Part shown: positions 52,842 to 62,102 of the stretch, one piece after another
How the letters are laid out: every line of letters starts with the position of its first letter
Position numbering within the stretch: position 1 is the stretch's first letter
Source of the DNA: Staphylococcus sp. CAG:324
GTDB lineage: Bacteria; Bacillota_I; Bacilli_A; ML615J-28; CAG-313
Assembly: GCA_000433035.1 (NCBI GenBank)
Contig: FR890812.1
Location: 45,673-109,672, forward strand
DNA length: 64,000 nucleotides
Direction of reading: 5' to 3'
Program-made: the position numbers and the translations under genes
Notes under the pieces: model-generated
Seen by the model: the letters and a program-made list of their open reading frames with translations, nothing else
Database searches by the model: none
What the model was told of the DNA's origin: nothing

Positions 52842-54693
52842 ACCTAAAATTATTGAATTATCAGAAGAATTAACAAATATGATTGCTGCCGGTGAAGTTA
52901 TAGAACGACCTAGTAGTATTGTTAAGGAATTAATCGAAAATAGTATTGATGCATTAGCCAGTGTGATTAGAGTGGATTTAATGAATTCTGGATTAGATAA
53001 AATTAGCATAACCGATAATGGTATTGGAATGACTGCTGAAGATATAGCATTAGCCATCAAGCCTCATGCTACTAGTAAAATTAAATTGGCAAGTGATCTT
53101 TTTTCAATACATACCTTAGGTTTTAGAGGTGAGGCTTTGCCATCTATTGCCGCAATTGCTAAAATGAAAATAACTTCATCAATCAATGGTTATGAAGGTT
53201 ATTTTAAAGTATTTGAATTTGGCAAACAAATTGAAGAAGGTCTAACTAGTTTTCCTCAAGGTACTAAGATTGAAGTTAGTCAAGTTTTTCAGAATACCCC
53301 TGCGCGGTTAAAACATTTGGGAAGTGAACAAGTTGAACTTTCACATATTGTTCAAATAATCAATAAAATGAGTTTGGCATATCCTGAAATTTCTTTTGTA
53401 TTAACAAACAATACTAAAGTTTTATTTTCTACTGATGGATCTAATAACTTTGATATTATTATTAGTGAAATATATGGAAATGAAGTTACTAAATTAATGC
53501 TACCATTTGAAGGAAGTAGTAGTTTGTATCAAATAAAAGGATATACCTCAAGCAACTCTGTTTTTCGCTCAAATAAAAATGCAATTATCATAATGATTAA
53601 TCATCGAATTATCAGAAATCAAAATTTGGTTTTTGCGATTATGGATGCTTATAAAGGCTATTTACCCGTAAATAAATACCCTATTACAATTTTAGAAATT
53701 AATGCCGATCCGAGTTATGTTGATGTAAATGTACATCCAACCAAACAAGAAGTTAGATTTACAGATGAAAAAGAATTGCGATTGTTAATTACTGAAACGA
53801 TAAGAAAGGTGCTTATGAAAGTTGAATTAGTATATGAAGTTGATATGCATCATCTTAATTCCCGTACTGCAAATCCTCTTTCTAATTTTGACAATACAAA
53901 ATTACCCCCATCTTTACAATGGGATGATTTTGCAATCAGTGAGCCACGTGAGGTAAAAACTATCAAAAAAGATACAGCTATAAGTATGGATACTAGTATT
54001 TTGAAAGATGAAACTGACTTGATAGAACACGCTATTTCACAACAACATATAAAACTAGAAGAAGAAATTACTCAGCCTCAATTTAATTTGCGCAATAATT
54101 TTAAATCTGATTTTTTTCAAACTATGCAATATCTTGGACAATATAATAAGACTTACCTTCTTTTAGAAAAAGAGGAAAGTTTATATCTTATTGATCAACA
54201 TGCTGCAATGGAGAGAGTTATGTATGAAAAAATTACGAAAAGTTTTACTGAAACTACTACGGAATTCTATGAATTATTAGTGCCAATTAAAATGGACTTA
54301 CCATTATATGAGATTGACTTATTAGAAACCAAAAAAATAGAATTAGAAAAGATCCATATCACGTATGAACGATTTGGTAAAAACACGATTCTTGTAAGAA
54401 AAGTACCTATTTGGATACCCCATAATTTGGAAATGGAGTTTATTTATGACATTTTTCATTATTTGTTAGAAGATAAACATGTTAGTAAACAATTGATGTA
54501 TGATAATTTAGCTAAAATGTTAAGTTGTAAACAATCAATTAAAGCCAATATGGCTATTTTAAAAAACGAAGTCAGTGCATTGCTTACTGATTTAGATGCT
54601 TGCCTAAATCCATATACTTGTCCACATGGAAGGCCTACTATTATTCATTTTTCTAAATATGAGATCGAAAAAATGTTCAAACGAGTGATGTAA
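52831..54693 (+). CDS. mutL: DNA mismatch repair protein MutL
   Basis: 620-aa GHKL ATPase that links MutS to strand incision. N-terminal motifs EVIERPSSIVKELIENSIDA, DNGIGM and TLGFRGEALPSI. The C-terminal domain has DQHAAMERVMYE, fitting the endonuclease motif DQHA-x2-E-x4-E, so this is the nicking type used by bacteria without MutH. Translation is coupled to mutS. Confidence 0.96.
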   Translation: MNNRPKIIELSEELTNMIAAGEVIERPSSIVKELIENSIDALASVIRVDLMNSGLDKISITDNGIGMTAEDIALAIKPHATSKIKLASDLFSIHTLGFRGEALPSIAAIAKMKITSSINGYEGYFKVFEFGKQIEEGLTSFPQGTKIEVSQVFQNTPARLKHLGSEQVELSHIVQIINKMSLAYPEISFVLTNNTKVLFSTDGSNNFDIIISEIYGNEVTKLMLPFEGSSSLYQIKGYTSSNSVFRSNKNAIIIMINHRIIRNQNLVFAIMDAYKGYLPVNKYPITILEINADPSYVDVNVHPTKQEVRFTDEKELRLLITETIRKVLMKVELVYEVDMHHLNSRTANPLSNFDNTKLPPSLQWDDFAISEPREVKTIKKDTAISMDTSILKDETDLIEHAISQQHIKLEEEITQPQFNLRNNFKSDFFQTMQYLGQYNKTYLLLEKEESLYLIDQHAAMERVMYEKITKSFTETTTEFYELLVPIKMDLPLYEIDLLETKKIELEKIHITYERFGKNTILVRKVPIWIPHNLEMEFIYDIFHYLLEDKHVSKQLMYDNLAKMLSCKQSIKANMAILKNEVSALLTDLDACLNPYTCPHGRPTIIHFSKYEIEKMFKRVM

Positions 54694-54696
54694 ACT

Positions 54697-55590
54697 ATGC
54701 AAAAAGTAATTGTTATTACAGGCCCTACCGCAGTGGGCAAAACCAAATTATCAATTGAAATAGCTAAAAGATTAAAGACCGATATTATTAATGCTGATGC
54801 TTATCAAGTATATCGAAAAATGAATATAGGCACTGCTAAGCCAACCAAGGAGGAAATGCAAAAGGTCCATCATCATTTGATTGATATACTTGATCCTAGG
54901 GAAACATTTTCGATTTCTGATTATCAAAGAATTGTTAGAACGCTTATCGAGAAAATGAAAACTGAAAATAAAGTTCCGCTTTTAGTAGGTGGTAGTGGTC
55001 TTTATATAGATGCAGTGATTAAAAATTATAATTTTAACGAAGAAAAGCGTTGTGATGAAAATTATAATAAATATACAAATAGCGAGTTGCATCAAATTTT
55101 AAAAGATTTAGATTGTGAAATGGCATCAAAAATTCATCCAAACAATCGAAAAAGGCTCATTAGAGCGATTGAACTTGCACAACAACCTTATTTTAAAAAT
55201 TCGCGCTCTTTAGGAAAAGATTTTTACTATGATGTTCTATGTATTTTTTTAAATGATAATCGCAATTCTCTCTATCAAAGAATCAACAATCGTGTTGATC
55301 AAATGATAAAACATGGATTAGTAGAAGAAGTAAGGCAAATTGGAATTGAAAATTTTTCGATAACTTCTAAAGTTGCTATAGGATATAAAGAAATGATAGA
55401 GTATTTAAAAGGAAATATTGATTTAGATGAAGCAATTGAACTAATAAAGAAAAATTCCCGTCATTATGCAAAAAGACAATATACTTGGTTTAAGAATAAG
55501 GTGTCTTCGACTATTGTTCCTATCAATTTAGATGATTTTAATCATACTATTGATGAGGTAGAAAAAATAATCAATAATTTTTTAAGTTAG
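54697..55590 (+). CDS. miaA: tRNA dimethylallyltransferase
   Basis: Adds an isopentenyl group to A37 of UNN-reading tRNAs. 297 aa. P-loop ITGPTAVGKTKLS, then NADAYQVYRKMNIGTAKPT and the later KNSRHYAKRQYTWFK family block. Three bases after mutL, as in the frequent mutSL-miaA order. A terminator overlaps its stop. Confidence 0.95.
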   Translation: MQKVIVITGPTAVGKTKLSIEIAKRLKTDIINADAYQVYRKMNIGTAKPTKEEMQKVHHHLIDILDPRETFSISDYQRIVRTLIEKMKTENKVPLLVGGSGLYIDAVIKNYNFNEEKRCDENYNKYTNSELHQILKDLDCEMASKIHPNNRKRLIRAIELAQQPYFKNSRSLGKDFYYDVLCIFLNDNRNSLYQRINNRVDQMIKHGLVEEVRQIGIENFSITSKVAIGYKEMIEYLKGNIDLDEAIELIKKNSRHYAKRQYTWFKNKVSSTIVPINLDDFNHTIDEVEKIINNFLS

Positions 55591-55617
55591 AAGTTTAAAA
55601 TTTACTTCTAGCTTTTT
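55585..55617 (+). terminator. Terminator of mutS-mutL-miaA
   Basis: AGTTAGAAGT / ACTTCTAGCT ten-bp stem with one G-T pair, nine-base loop, T5 tail. The miaA stop TAG is in the 5' arm. Confidence 0.82.
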
Positions 55618-55649
55618 ATTTTGCTTCGTATAATATATTGGTGATTAAA

Positions 55650-56708
55650 ATGAAGAAGAAATTTTGGTTATTTTTATTTCTATTAATATTATGTGGAGTA
55701 CTTGTGCTTATTTTTATAAAATTTGATTTTGTAAAAAAAGATGATAATGATACTATTGTTAATCATACTTATTATGACAATTCAAAAAGTTCCATTGTCA
55801 TGGATGTAACAACCAAACGCGTTTTATATCAAAACAATATTCATGAAAGGATGTTGCCTGCTTCCACTACAAAAATATTAACATGTATTACAGCAATTGA
55901 ACATTATCAGTTAGATGATTTTGTCGTTATTAATAGCGATGTTTTAAAAACAGAAGGATCTTCAATCTATTTGGAAGTTGGCGATGTGATTAGTATAAAG
56001 GATTTATTATACGGTTTAATGCTATGTAGTGGCAACGATGCTGCAAACGCACTGGCTCTTCATTATAGTGGAAATATGCAAGATTTCATCTTCTTAATGA
56101 ATGAAACAGCTAAAAAAATAGGAATGTATGATTCAACATTTGAAAATCCACATGGCCTTGATACAACAACTAAGAATTATACAACCACTTATGATATGGC
56201 TCTATTGATGAGTTATGCGATGAAAAATGAAACATTTAAAACGATTACTAGTACGAAAGATTATCATCCTACTATTATTAGTGGGAAAAAAATGTATTAT
56301 CATAATAAACATCGTTTGATTCAAAGTGATGAAAAAGTTACTGGTGGTAAGACTGGTTATACCAAAAATGCAAAGAGAACTTTAGTCACTAGTTTCAAGC
56401 AAGAGGACTTTGAAATTGTAGTTGTAACGTTTAACTGTTCTGATGATTGGAATGTACATGAAGGACTTGCAAATTATTGTTTTGATAAATATAAACAAAA
56501 AAGAATATTATCAAAATTTGATGTGCTGTTTTATGCTTCTTTCGATCAAAGTTATCTCATTGAGAATGAGAAACTTTTGGTGCCGATTAGGGAAAGTGAA
56601 ACAATAAATTACAAAATATATGAAGATGATGAAGGCATTAGAATTGTCTATTTTATAAATAAAGAAGAAGTTGGCGATGTTATCTTTAGGAGTATTAAAG
56701 ATGAATAA
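55650..56708 (+). CDS. dacB: D-alanyl-D-alanine carboxypeptidase (PBP5-type, DacB/DacF)
   Basis: 352-aa low-molecular-weight PBP that trims the terminal D-Ala of stem peptides. N-terminal TM/signal (residues ~3-23), active site PASTTKIL (SxxK), CSGNDA (SxN) and GGKTGYT (KTG), then the C-terminal beta domain of the family. Followed by spmA-spmB-rluB exactly as dacB is in B. subtilis, where the enzyme shapes the spore cortex; the gene symbol rests on that synteny. The ATG at 55650 follows TTGGTGAT. Confidence 0.85.
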   Translation: MKKKFWLFLFLLILCGVLVLIFIKFDFVKKDDNDTIVNHTYYDNSKSSIVMDVTTKRVLYQNNIHERMLPASTTKILTCITAIEHYQLDDFVVINSDVLKTEGSSIYLEVGDVISIKDLLYGLMLCSGNDAANALALHYSGNMQDFIFLMNETAKKIGMYDSTFENPHGLDTTTKNYTTTYDMALLMSYAMKNETFKTITSTKDYHPTIISGKKMYYHNKHRLIQSDEKVTGGKTGYTKNAKRTLVTSFKQEDFEIVVVTFNCSDDWNVHEGLANYCFDKYKQKRILSKFDVLFYASFDQSYLIENEKLLVPIRESETINYKIYEDDEGIRIVYFINKEEVGDVIFRSIKDE

Positions 56709-57285
56709 GGTATGGACAGCATTATTAGTAATCGGAATTGTAGTTAGTTTTTTAACAGGTTCAATTGATAAATTAGGAACGGTTATTGTAGAGTCGGCTA
56801 CCGATGCGTTTAATATCTTTTTAAAAGTAGCTCTCCTCATTCTTTTTTGGAATGGTGTTTTCAATATTGCCATTCAATCAGGATTGATTAAAAATATTAC
56901 AAAATTATTGAAAAAACCTTTATCCTTTCTCTTTCCTGATGTCGATAAAGATTCTGTTTGTATGGAATATATTTGTTCTAATATGGTAGCCAATATGCTA
57001 GGTCTAGGTTCGGCCGCAACCCCATTGGGGCTCAAGGCATTTGAAATGTTACAAAATGAAAATAAAAAAGATCATCCCTCTAGGGCAATGATGACTTTTG
57101 TCTTATTAAATATTAGTACGCTTACTTTATTTCCTACAACAATTATTAGTCTAAGGGCTATGTATAAAGGTACAACAGAATTTTCGTTTATTGTTTTAAT
57201 GATTTTAGTTACACTTTTTGCTACCATTTTTACAATTCTTCTTGATAGAATAGTTTACGTCATTCAAAGTAAAAAGGAGAAGTAG
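56701..57285 (+). CDS. spmA: Spore maturation protein A
   Basis: 194-aa membrane protein of the nucleoside-recognition (Gate) domain family. Blocks ESATDAFNIFLKVALLILFWNG and NMLGLGSAATPLGLKA are diagnostic. In B. subtilis SpmA and SpmB are needed for dehydration of the spore core. Start at 56701 has AGGAG eight bases upstream; overlaps dacB by eight bases. Confidence 0.9.
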   Translation: MNKVWTALLVIGIVVSFLTGSIDKLGTVIVESATDAFNIFLKVALLILFWNGVFNIAIQSGLIKNITKLLKKPLSFLFPDVDKDSVCMEYICSNMVANMLGLGSAATPLGLKAFEMLQNENKKDHPSRAMMTFVLLNISTLTLFPTTIISLRAMYKGTTEFSFIVLMILVTLFATIFTILLDRIVYVIQSKKEK

Positions 57286-57287
57286 CA

Positions 57288-57776
57288 ATGCAAATTATTG
57301 TAATCTATATTTTATTAATTATTTTGTTTGCCATTTTTAAAAAAGTAAATGCTTATGACGCTTTTTTAGAAGGAGTAGAGGAAAGTTTCAAAACAGTTAA
57401 AAATATTTTTCCTAATATTTTGGCTATTATTTTTGCTATTAACGTTTTTATCAATAGTGGAATTATGGAAATTTTAGAAAAAGCTCTTAGTAATGTCAAC
57501 ATTGTACCTGAAATTATTATGCAGTGCTTTTTAAAACCAATATCTTGGTCGAGTTCGCTTTTGCTAATGAGCAAAATTTTTGAAATACATGGCGTAGATT
57601 CCACAACAGGGATGTTATCGACCTTAATTCAAGGTGGGTCAGATACAACAATTTATATAGTTGCTTTGTATTTTTCTTCCATCAAAATGAAGAAAACAGG
57701 ACATACGATGTGGGTAGGAATTTTAACAGATATAGCGACTTTTTTAATCTGTGCTCTTTTTATCAACTTTTTTTAA
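57288..57776 (+). CDS. spmB: Spore maturation protein B
   Basis: 162-aa partner of SpmA, also a Gate-domain membrane protein. Typical features: YDAFLEGVEESFKTVKNIFP near the start, LLKPISWSSS-type block as CFLKPISWSSS, and QGGSDTTIYIVALYFSSIKMKKT. Two bases after spmA. Its hydrophobic C-terminus runs into the terminator. Confidence 0.9.
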   Translation: MQIIVIYILLIILFAIFKKVNAYDAFLEGVEESFKTVKNIFPNILAIIFAINVFINSGIMEILEKALSNVNIVPEIIMQCFLKPISWSSSLLLMSKIFEIHGVDSTTGMLSTLIQGGSDTTIYIVALYFSSIKMKKTGHTMWVGILTDIATFLICALFINFF

Positions 57777-57801
57777 AAAGTTTGATAAAAGGGCGTTTTT
57801 T
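57753..57801 (+). terminator. Terminator of dacB-spmA-spmB
   Basis: Long imperfect stem: GCTCTTTTTATCAACTTTTT folds onto AAAAAGTTTGATAAAAGGGC with small bulges, then GTTTTTT. Its 5' arm is inside the end of spmB. Confidence 0.75.
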
Positions 57802-57829
57802 AACTTAAAAAATTAAATTATTTTATTGC

Positions 57830-57858
57830 TTGATAAAAAAATCGAATTTTGGTATAAT
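57830..57858 (+). promoter_or_regulatory. rluB promoter
   Basis: TTGATA (57830-57835), 17-bp spacer, TATAAT (57853-57858), extended TGg. Confidence 0.88.
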
Positions 57859-57894
57859 ATACTTACTAAAAATGAAATAATTAAGGAGGAAAAA

Positions 57895-58665
57895 ATGGAA
57901 AGAATTCAAAAAAGAATTGCAGCAAGCGGAATCGCATCACGTCGCAAAGCTGAAGAGTTAATATTAGAAGGTCGTGTAAAAGTAAATGGTCATATTATAG
58001 ATTCACTTGGGATAAAGGTAGGTCCTAAAGATGAAGTCACAGTTGATGATATCGTTGTTTCAAAACTTTCCTCTTTATATTTAGCGTTAAATAAACCAAG
58101 AGGATATATAAGTAGTGTGAGTGACGAATTAGGCAGAAAAACGATTCTGGATTTAGTTCCAGCAGAATTAAAAGAATACAAAGTTTTTCCTGTGGGTCGA
58201 TTAGATTACGATACAAAAGGGATTATTTTGCTAACAAATGATGGCGATTTTATGAATAAAATGGTTGGTCCTAAAAGTGGTATTCAAAAAGAATATCTAG
58301 TAAGAGTAAAAGGGATTATTCACAATGATGCGATTAACCGACTTCAAAATGGTGTTATGATTCATGGTAAAATGACTTTACCTGCATTAGTTTTTTTAGA
58401 TTCCATTGATCGCAATAATTCTTCCTCATTAGTTAGAATAACGATAACACAAGGGATGAATCATCAAATTAAAGAAATGTTTAAAATAGTAGGTTATGAA
58501 GTCAAACGTCTGACAAGAGTCAGGTTTGGAAATATCAAAATAGATGATTTGTCAGAAGGTGAAATTAGAAGATTAACTATTCATGAAGTTAAAACGCTTT
58601 TAGAATTGTCTAAACAATCTAAAATTTTGCGCATAGAATCAAAACCCAAAATTATTCATATTTAG
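57895..58665 (+). CDS. rluB: 23S rRNA pseudouridine synthase RluB family
   Basis: 256-aa pseudouridine synthase. S4 RNA-binding domain first (RIAASGIASRRKAEELI, GRVKVNG), then the catalytic domain with GRLDYDTKGIILLTNDG (catalytic Asp) and GMNHQIKEMF. Start fixed by AAGGAGGAAAAA at 57895; the frame continues upstream into the promoter. Follows spmB as in Bacillus. Confidence 0.94.
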   Translation: MERIQKRIAASGIASRRKAEELILEGRVKVNGHIIDSLGIKVGPKDEVTVDDIVVSKLSSLYLALNKPRGYISSVSDELGRKTILDLVPAELKEYKVFPVGRLDYDTKGIILLTNDGDFMNKMVGPKSGIQKEYLVRVKGIIHNDAINRLQNGVMIHGKMTLPALVFLDSIDRNNSSSLVRITITQGMNHQIKEMFKIVGYEVKRLTRVRFGNIKIDDLSEGEIRRLTIHEVKTLLELSKQSKILRIESKPKIIHI

Positions 58666-58683
58666 AAAGAAGATGTAAGAATA

Positions 58684-59604
58684 ATGAAAACTCTTGATTT
58701 TGAATGGAAAATATTGGAGTGGTTTGATCGTTTTGAGTCTGATTTTTTAAATAGATGCAACCAATACATTTCACTTATTTTAGGAAGTATTGGTTTAATT
58801 GTGATTTTAATGATTGTGTATTGGACCTTAAATAAAGAAAAGGGATTAATCATTGCTTATAATTTATTTTTAGCAATGTTAGTAAATAATTTATTAAAAG
58901 GATTGATTATGCGCAAACGTCCTTTTGAAAATGCTGGATATGAACACTTACGCAAATTAGATGTTGCCAAGGATGGCGCAACTGGTTCCTCTTTTCCAAG
59001 TGGCCATGCGATGAATAGTGCTAGTTTATATACCGGTTTATGTTGTAATTTTAAATCTAAACGATATCTGTGGATACAAATCGTAAGTATCATTGCGATG
59101 ATTTTAGTAGCGATAACAAGAGTATATTTAGGTGTTCATTTTCCAACCGATGTTGTGTGTGGATTAACTTTTGGGGTTGTGATTGCTTTAATATTTACTT
59201 TTATTCAAGCTGAGTTAGGTAGTAAAAAATATTTTTTATACATATTTACGATATTCGCTTTTATGCCTTGTTTATTCTTTAAGGCTTATGAAAGAGACTT
59301 TTATAAAAGTTATGGGTTATTAATTGGTTTTGTTCTTGCTACCATTTTAGAAGAACGTTTTGTTAAATTTGATACAAATGTAAAACCGATTCAAAAGGTG
59401 ATTAGAGTAGTAATTGGTATGTTAGTTATCGGTTGTGAATACTTGATATATGAGATTGTACCAACTGCTATACACAATAATTATTATTTTGCGATGGGAA
59501 TGCATTTTGTTATTAGTTTTAGTGGTTTCTTTTTGGTACCTTTGATTTTTAAAATGCTGGAAGGACGGAAAAAAATTATTGTCAATAACATTTTTAATTT
59601 TTAA
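58684..59604 (+). CDS. PAP2-family membrane phosphatase
   Basis: 306-aa integral membrane phosphatase. The three motifs are complete: KGLIMRKRPF (KX6RP), FPSGHAMN (PSGH) and TRVYLGVHFPTDV (SRX5HX3D with T for S). Further TM helices follow (~180-300), more than in a minimal PAP2. Candidates are undecaprenyl-pyrophosphate or phosphatidate dephosphorylation. Probably read from the rluB promoter. Confidence 0.88.
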   Translation: MKTLDFEWKILEWFDRFESDFLNRCNQYISLILGSIGLIVILMIVYWTLNKEKGLIIAYNLFLAMLVNNLLKGLIMRKRPFENAGYEHLRKLDVAKDGATGSSFPSGHAMNSASLYTGLCCNFKSKRYLWIQIVSIIAMILVAITRVYLGVHFPTDVVCGLTFGVVIALIFTFIQAELGSKKYFLYIFTIFAFMPCLFFKAYERDFYKSYGLLIGFVLATILEERFVKFDTNVKPIQKVIRVVIGMLVIGCEYLIYEIVPTAIHNNYYFAMGMHFVISFSGFFLVPLIFKMLEGRKKIIVNNIFNF

Positions 59605-59630
59605 AGGTCTATTAGAGTAGACCTTTTTTC
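59603..59630 (+). terminator. Terminator after the PAP2 gene
   Basis: AAAGGTCTA / TAGACCTTT nine-bp stem, six-base loop, T6 tail. Confidence 0.9.
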
Positions 59631-59638
59631 TTTTTTGC

Positions 59639-59666
59639 TTGCTAAAAAAATAAAAAAAGATATAAT
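59639..59666 (+). promoter_or_regulatory. Promoter of the Fic-like gene
   Basis: TTGCTA (59639-59644), 16-bp spacer, TATAAT (59661-59666); GAGAGGCAGG follows. Confidence 0.65.
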
Positions 59667-59684
59667 TAAAGAGAGGCAGGTTAT

Positions 59685-60746
59685 ATGGATAATTTTGAAG
59701 TATTAAATCATTATAGTATTCCATCAGATATTTTGATGGATATGCTTTCTACTTATAAATTGTTAGGTAAAAGCGATGCATACAAAAATCAGTTATTAGA
59801 ACAAGAAAGTTACATTCAAAATGAAGTTTTAGAAAAAGATACCTTTTATGCTATTAAACTTTTAAAAATTGATAATATTTCTGACAATAGATTAAGATTA
59901 TTGATTGCTAAAAATTCTTTACCAAAAAACAAACAAGAAGAAGTTGTAATTGGTTTGAAAAAAGTCTTTGTTCGTTTACATTATAATGCTAAGCGTCATC
60001 TATCATTTAATGGTAGTGATCTATTGGATTATTTGAATACTATATTTGGTAAAAAATCAACTACTTTTTCAAAAGATGTTTTAACCAAAAATGACCGCAA
60101 AGTTAAACCAATTAGTATTAGACTTTCTTTTGAAAGAGTGCTAGAAAATTATCATTTATATCGATTAGAAAATAAATTTGAACCTATTTTCTTATCAGTT
60201 ATTACCTTTATGGAGATGATAAATTTACAGCCCTATTCAAATAACAATGAAATTGCATCTGTTTTGAGTTTGTACTATATGATGTTATTATCTGAAGTCT
60301 ATGCTTTTGAATATATAAGTTTTATGGAATTGTATTTTACGTTTCGAAAAGATATTGAAGAAGCGGTTGCTAAAGGAAGTCTCAATTATTTTACAAATTA
60401 TTTACAAACAAGTGATACAGTTAGACTTGTTTTTAAACTTATTGGAGAAGCTTATAATCAATTAGATGGATTGATTAAAAATTTATATTTTGCAAAAAGA
60501 GCGTATAAAAGTGACGTAATTGAAGAAACAATTTATAAAAAGATGCCAAAGTATTTTACAAAAGATGATATTAGACGATTTCATCCTGATGCTAGTGATT
60601 CAACAATTAATCGTATTCTTTTTAAGCTGAGAGATGAGCAAATTATTATGCCTTTAGGCAAGGGAAGAAGTGCTAGATGGATGAAACTAATTCATGATGA
60701 TGATCCACGAATCATCTTTGGAGTCAATTATGATAAACAAGATTAA
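59685..60746 (+). CDS. Degenerate Fic-like protein with C-terminal winged helix
   Basis: 353 aa. The helical middle part resembles Fic/DOC proteins, with INLQPYSNNNEIASVLSLYYMML where HPFx(D/E)GNGR would stand; the catalytic histidine and the GNGR are replaced, so AMPylation is unlikely. Residues ~285-345 are a winged-helix (FTKDDIRRFHPDASDSTINRILFKLRDE, then IIMPLGKGRSARW), common at the C-terminus of Fic regulators. It may have become a DNA-binding regulator. It overlaps the PHP gene by 17 bases. The Fic relation is a pattern judgement. Confidence 0.5.
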   Translation: MDNFEVLNHYSIPSDILMDMLSTYKLLGKSDAYKNQLLEQESYIQNEVLEKDTFYAIKLLKIDNISDNRLRLLIAKNSLPKNKQEEVVIGLKKVFVRLHYNAKRHLSFNGSDLLDYLNTIFGKKSTTFSKDVLTKNDRKVKPISIRLSFERVLENYHLYRLENKFEPIFLSVITFMEMINLQPYSNNNEIASVLSLYYMMLLSEVYAFEYISFMELYFTFRKDIEEAVAKGSLNYFTNYLQTSDTVRLVFKLIGEAYNQLDGLIKNLYFAKRAYKSDVIEETIYKKMPKYFTKDDIRRFHPDASDSTINRILFKLRDEQIIMPLGKGRSARWMKLIHDDDPRIIFGVNYDKQD

Positions 60747-61548
60747 AGCCAATTATCATACACATATTTTTCTTTGTAAACATGCGATAGGTGATGTGGA
60801 AGACTATGTAAAAAAAGCAATTGGACTTCAGTATCATACCATTGCAATTACTGATCACGGACCTCTGCCAAAATTTTTACAAAAAAAATTAAATTCTAGA
60901 AGAATGAGTATTGAACAATATAAAGAAATTTATCTTGATTCCCTTGCTAGGGCAAAACAATTGCATAAACAAGAAATATTGGTTTTATCTGGTCTTGAGA
61001 TTGAGTATATGGATGAATTACATTCACAATATCCAATTTTTTTATCAGAATTAGACTTTCTTGTTTTAGGGCAACATTATATAAAAGTAAATAACGAATA
61101 TAAAAGTATTTATTCCTCTTTGAGCGAAGATGAAATAAAAATATATGGAGATACGGTGATTGAGGCGATGAGAAGTGGTTATTTTAAAATATTAGCACAT
61201 CCTGAAATCTTTGCTTGGAATATAAAAGACTGGAATCAAACTTGCATTGAGGTATCAAATAAAATTATCGATGCAGCCATTTCATACAATATTATTCTAG
61301 AGATTAATGTCAATGGTGTTCGCAATTCATTTTATCAAAGAAAAGAATTTTATCAAGATGATGTAATTAATTTTCCTTATCCAAGAAGAGAGTTTTGGGA
61401 ATTAGTTAAAACAAAAAATGCAAAGGTCATGATTAACGATGATGCTCATGCCCCGAATCGCATGCATGATGAATATACAGAATATATTTATGAAATTGCT
61501 ACTAAGATGAAATTAAACTTAGTAGATCATATAGAAGGCATAAACTAA
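60730..61548 (+). CDS. PHP-domain phosphatase (HisK-like)
   Basis: 272-aa metal-dependent phosphoesterase of the histidinol-phosphatase type. Metal ligands: YHTHIFLCKHA, ITDHGPLP, GLEIEYM, LAHPEIF and NDDAHAP. No other histidine biosynthesis gene is near, so the substrate may be another sugar- or amino-alcohol phosphate. ATG at 60730 with TTTGGAG; overlaps the Fic-like gene and is coupled to it. Confidence 0.85.
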   Translation: MINKIKANYHTHIFLCKHAIGDVEDYVKKAIGLQYHTIAITDHGPLPKFLQKKLNSRRMSIEQYKEIYLDSLARAKQLHKQEILVLSGLEIEYMDELHSQYPIFLSELDFLVLGQHYIKVNNEYKSIYSSLSEDEIKIYGDTVIEAMRSGYFKILAHPEIFAWNIKDWNQTCIEVSNKIIDAAISYNIILEINVNGVRNSFYQRKEFYQDDVINFPYPRREFWELVKTKNAKVMINDDAHAPNRMHDEYTEYIYEIATKMKLNLVDHIEGIN

Positions 61549-61568
61549 GTAGTTTTATGCTTTTTTTT
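61538..61568 (+). terminator. Terminator after the PHP gene
   Basis: GCATAAACT / AGTTTTATGC stem with one bulge, T8 tail. The stop TAA is inside the stem. Confidence 0.85.
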
Positions 61569-61606
61569 AACGTTTGAATGAATAAATATTTGAATATTAT
61601 TTTTTC

Positions 61607-61628
61607 AACCTCCCACAGGAGGTTTTTT
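61607..61628 (+). terminator. Second hairpin terminator
   Basis: AACCTCC-CACA-GGAGGTT followed by TTTT. No gene lies between it and the previous terminator, so it is a backup or a relic. Confidence 0.75.
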
Positions 61629-62069
61629 AATATTAAAAAAAGATGATGAAAGTGTTTATTTAAAGCCAAAAAATAATGGATTTTAAAAGATAAATCAATT
61701 TACCTGTAATTATTCAAAAATAACCTAAAAATTGAAAATATGCCTTTTTTTGGCTTTGCTAGTTTTTTAATATATTCATGTAAGATGAAAATGAGTTAAT
61801 TTAAAGCAGAATAAGCAACTAATTTGTCAAATAATTGCTTATTATTCCTAAAATGAAGTATTTAATTTCAAAATTCAATCGTTTTATATATTTATAATTA
61901 ACTTCCTATAATATATATTATGTTAACTTGTAAAAAATATAAGTAAAAAGCCTATAATTTTATATTTTTATGAAATGTTAATAACTATGAAAACTTATTT
62001 ATTCTGATTCTATATTAAATTATTTTATTGTATTTTTTATTTGCGAAATGAATCATTCTTTTTTAAAAA
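61629..62069. other. AT-rich gene-free region
   Basis: About 440 bases, extremely AT-rich, with stops in all frames. I see no gene, RNA or repeat array; possibly a decayed gene. Confidence 0.5.
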
Positions 62070-62102
62070 ATAAAAAAATGGTTAAATCAATTTAACCATT
62101 TT
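62070..62102 (-). terminator. Terminator of the deoB-hydrolase operon
   Basis: Thirteen-bp perfect stem (62075-62087 with 62090-62102), two-base loop. The T-run lies on the minus-strand side. Confidence 0.85.
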
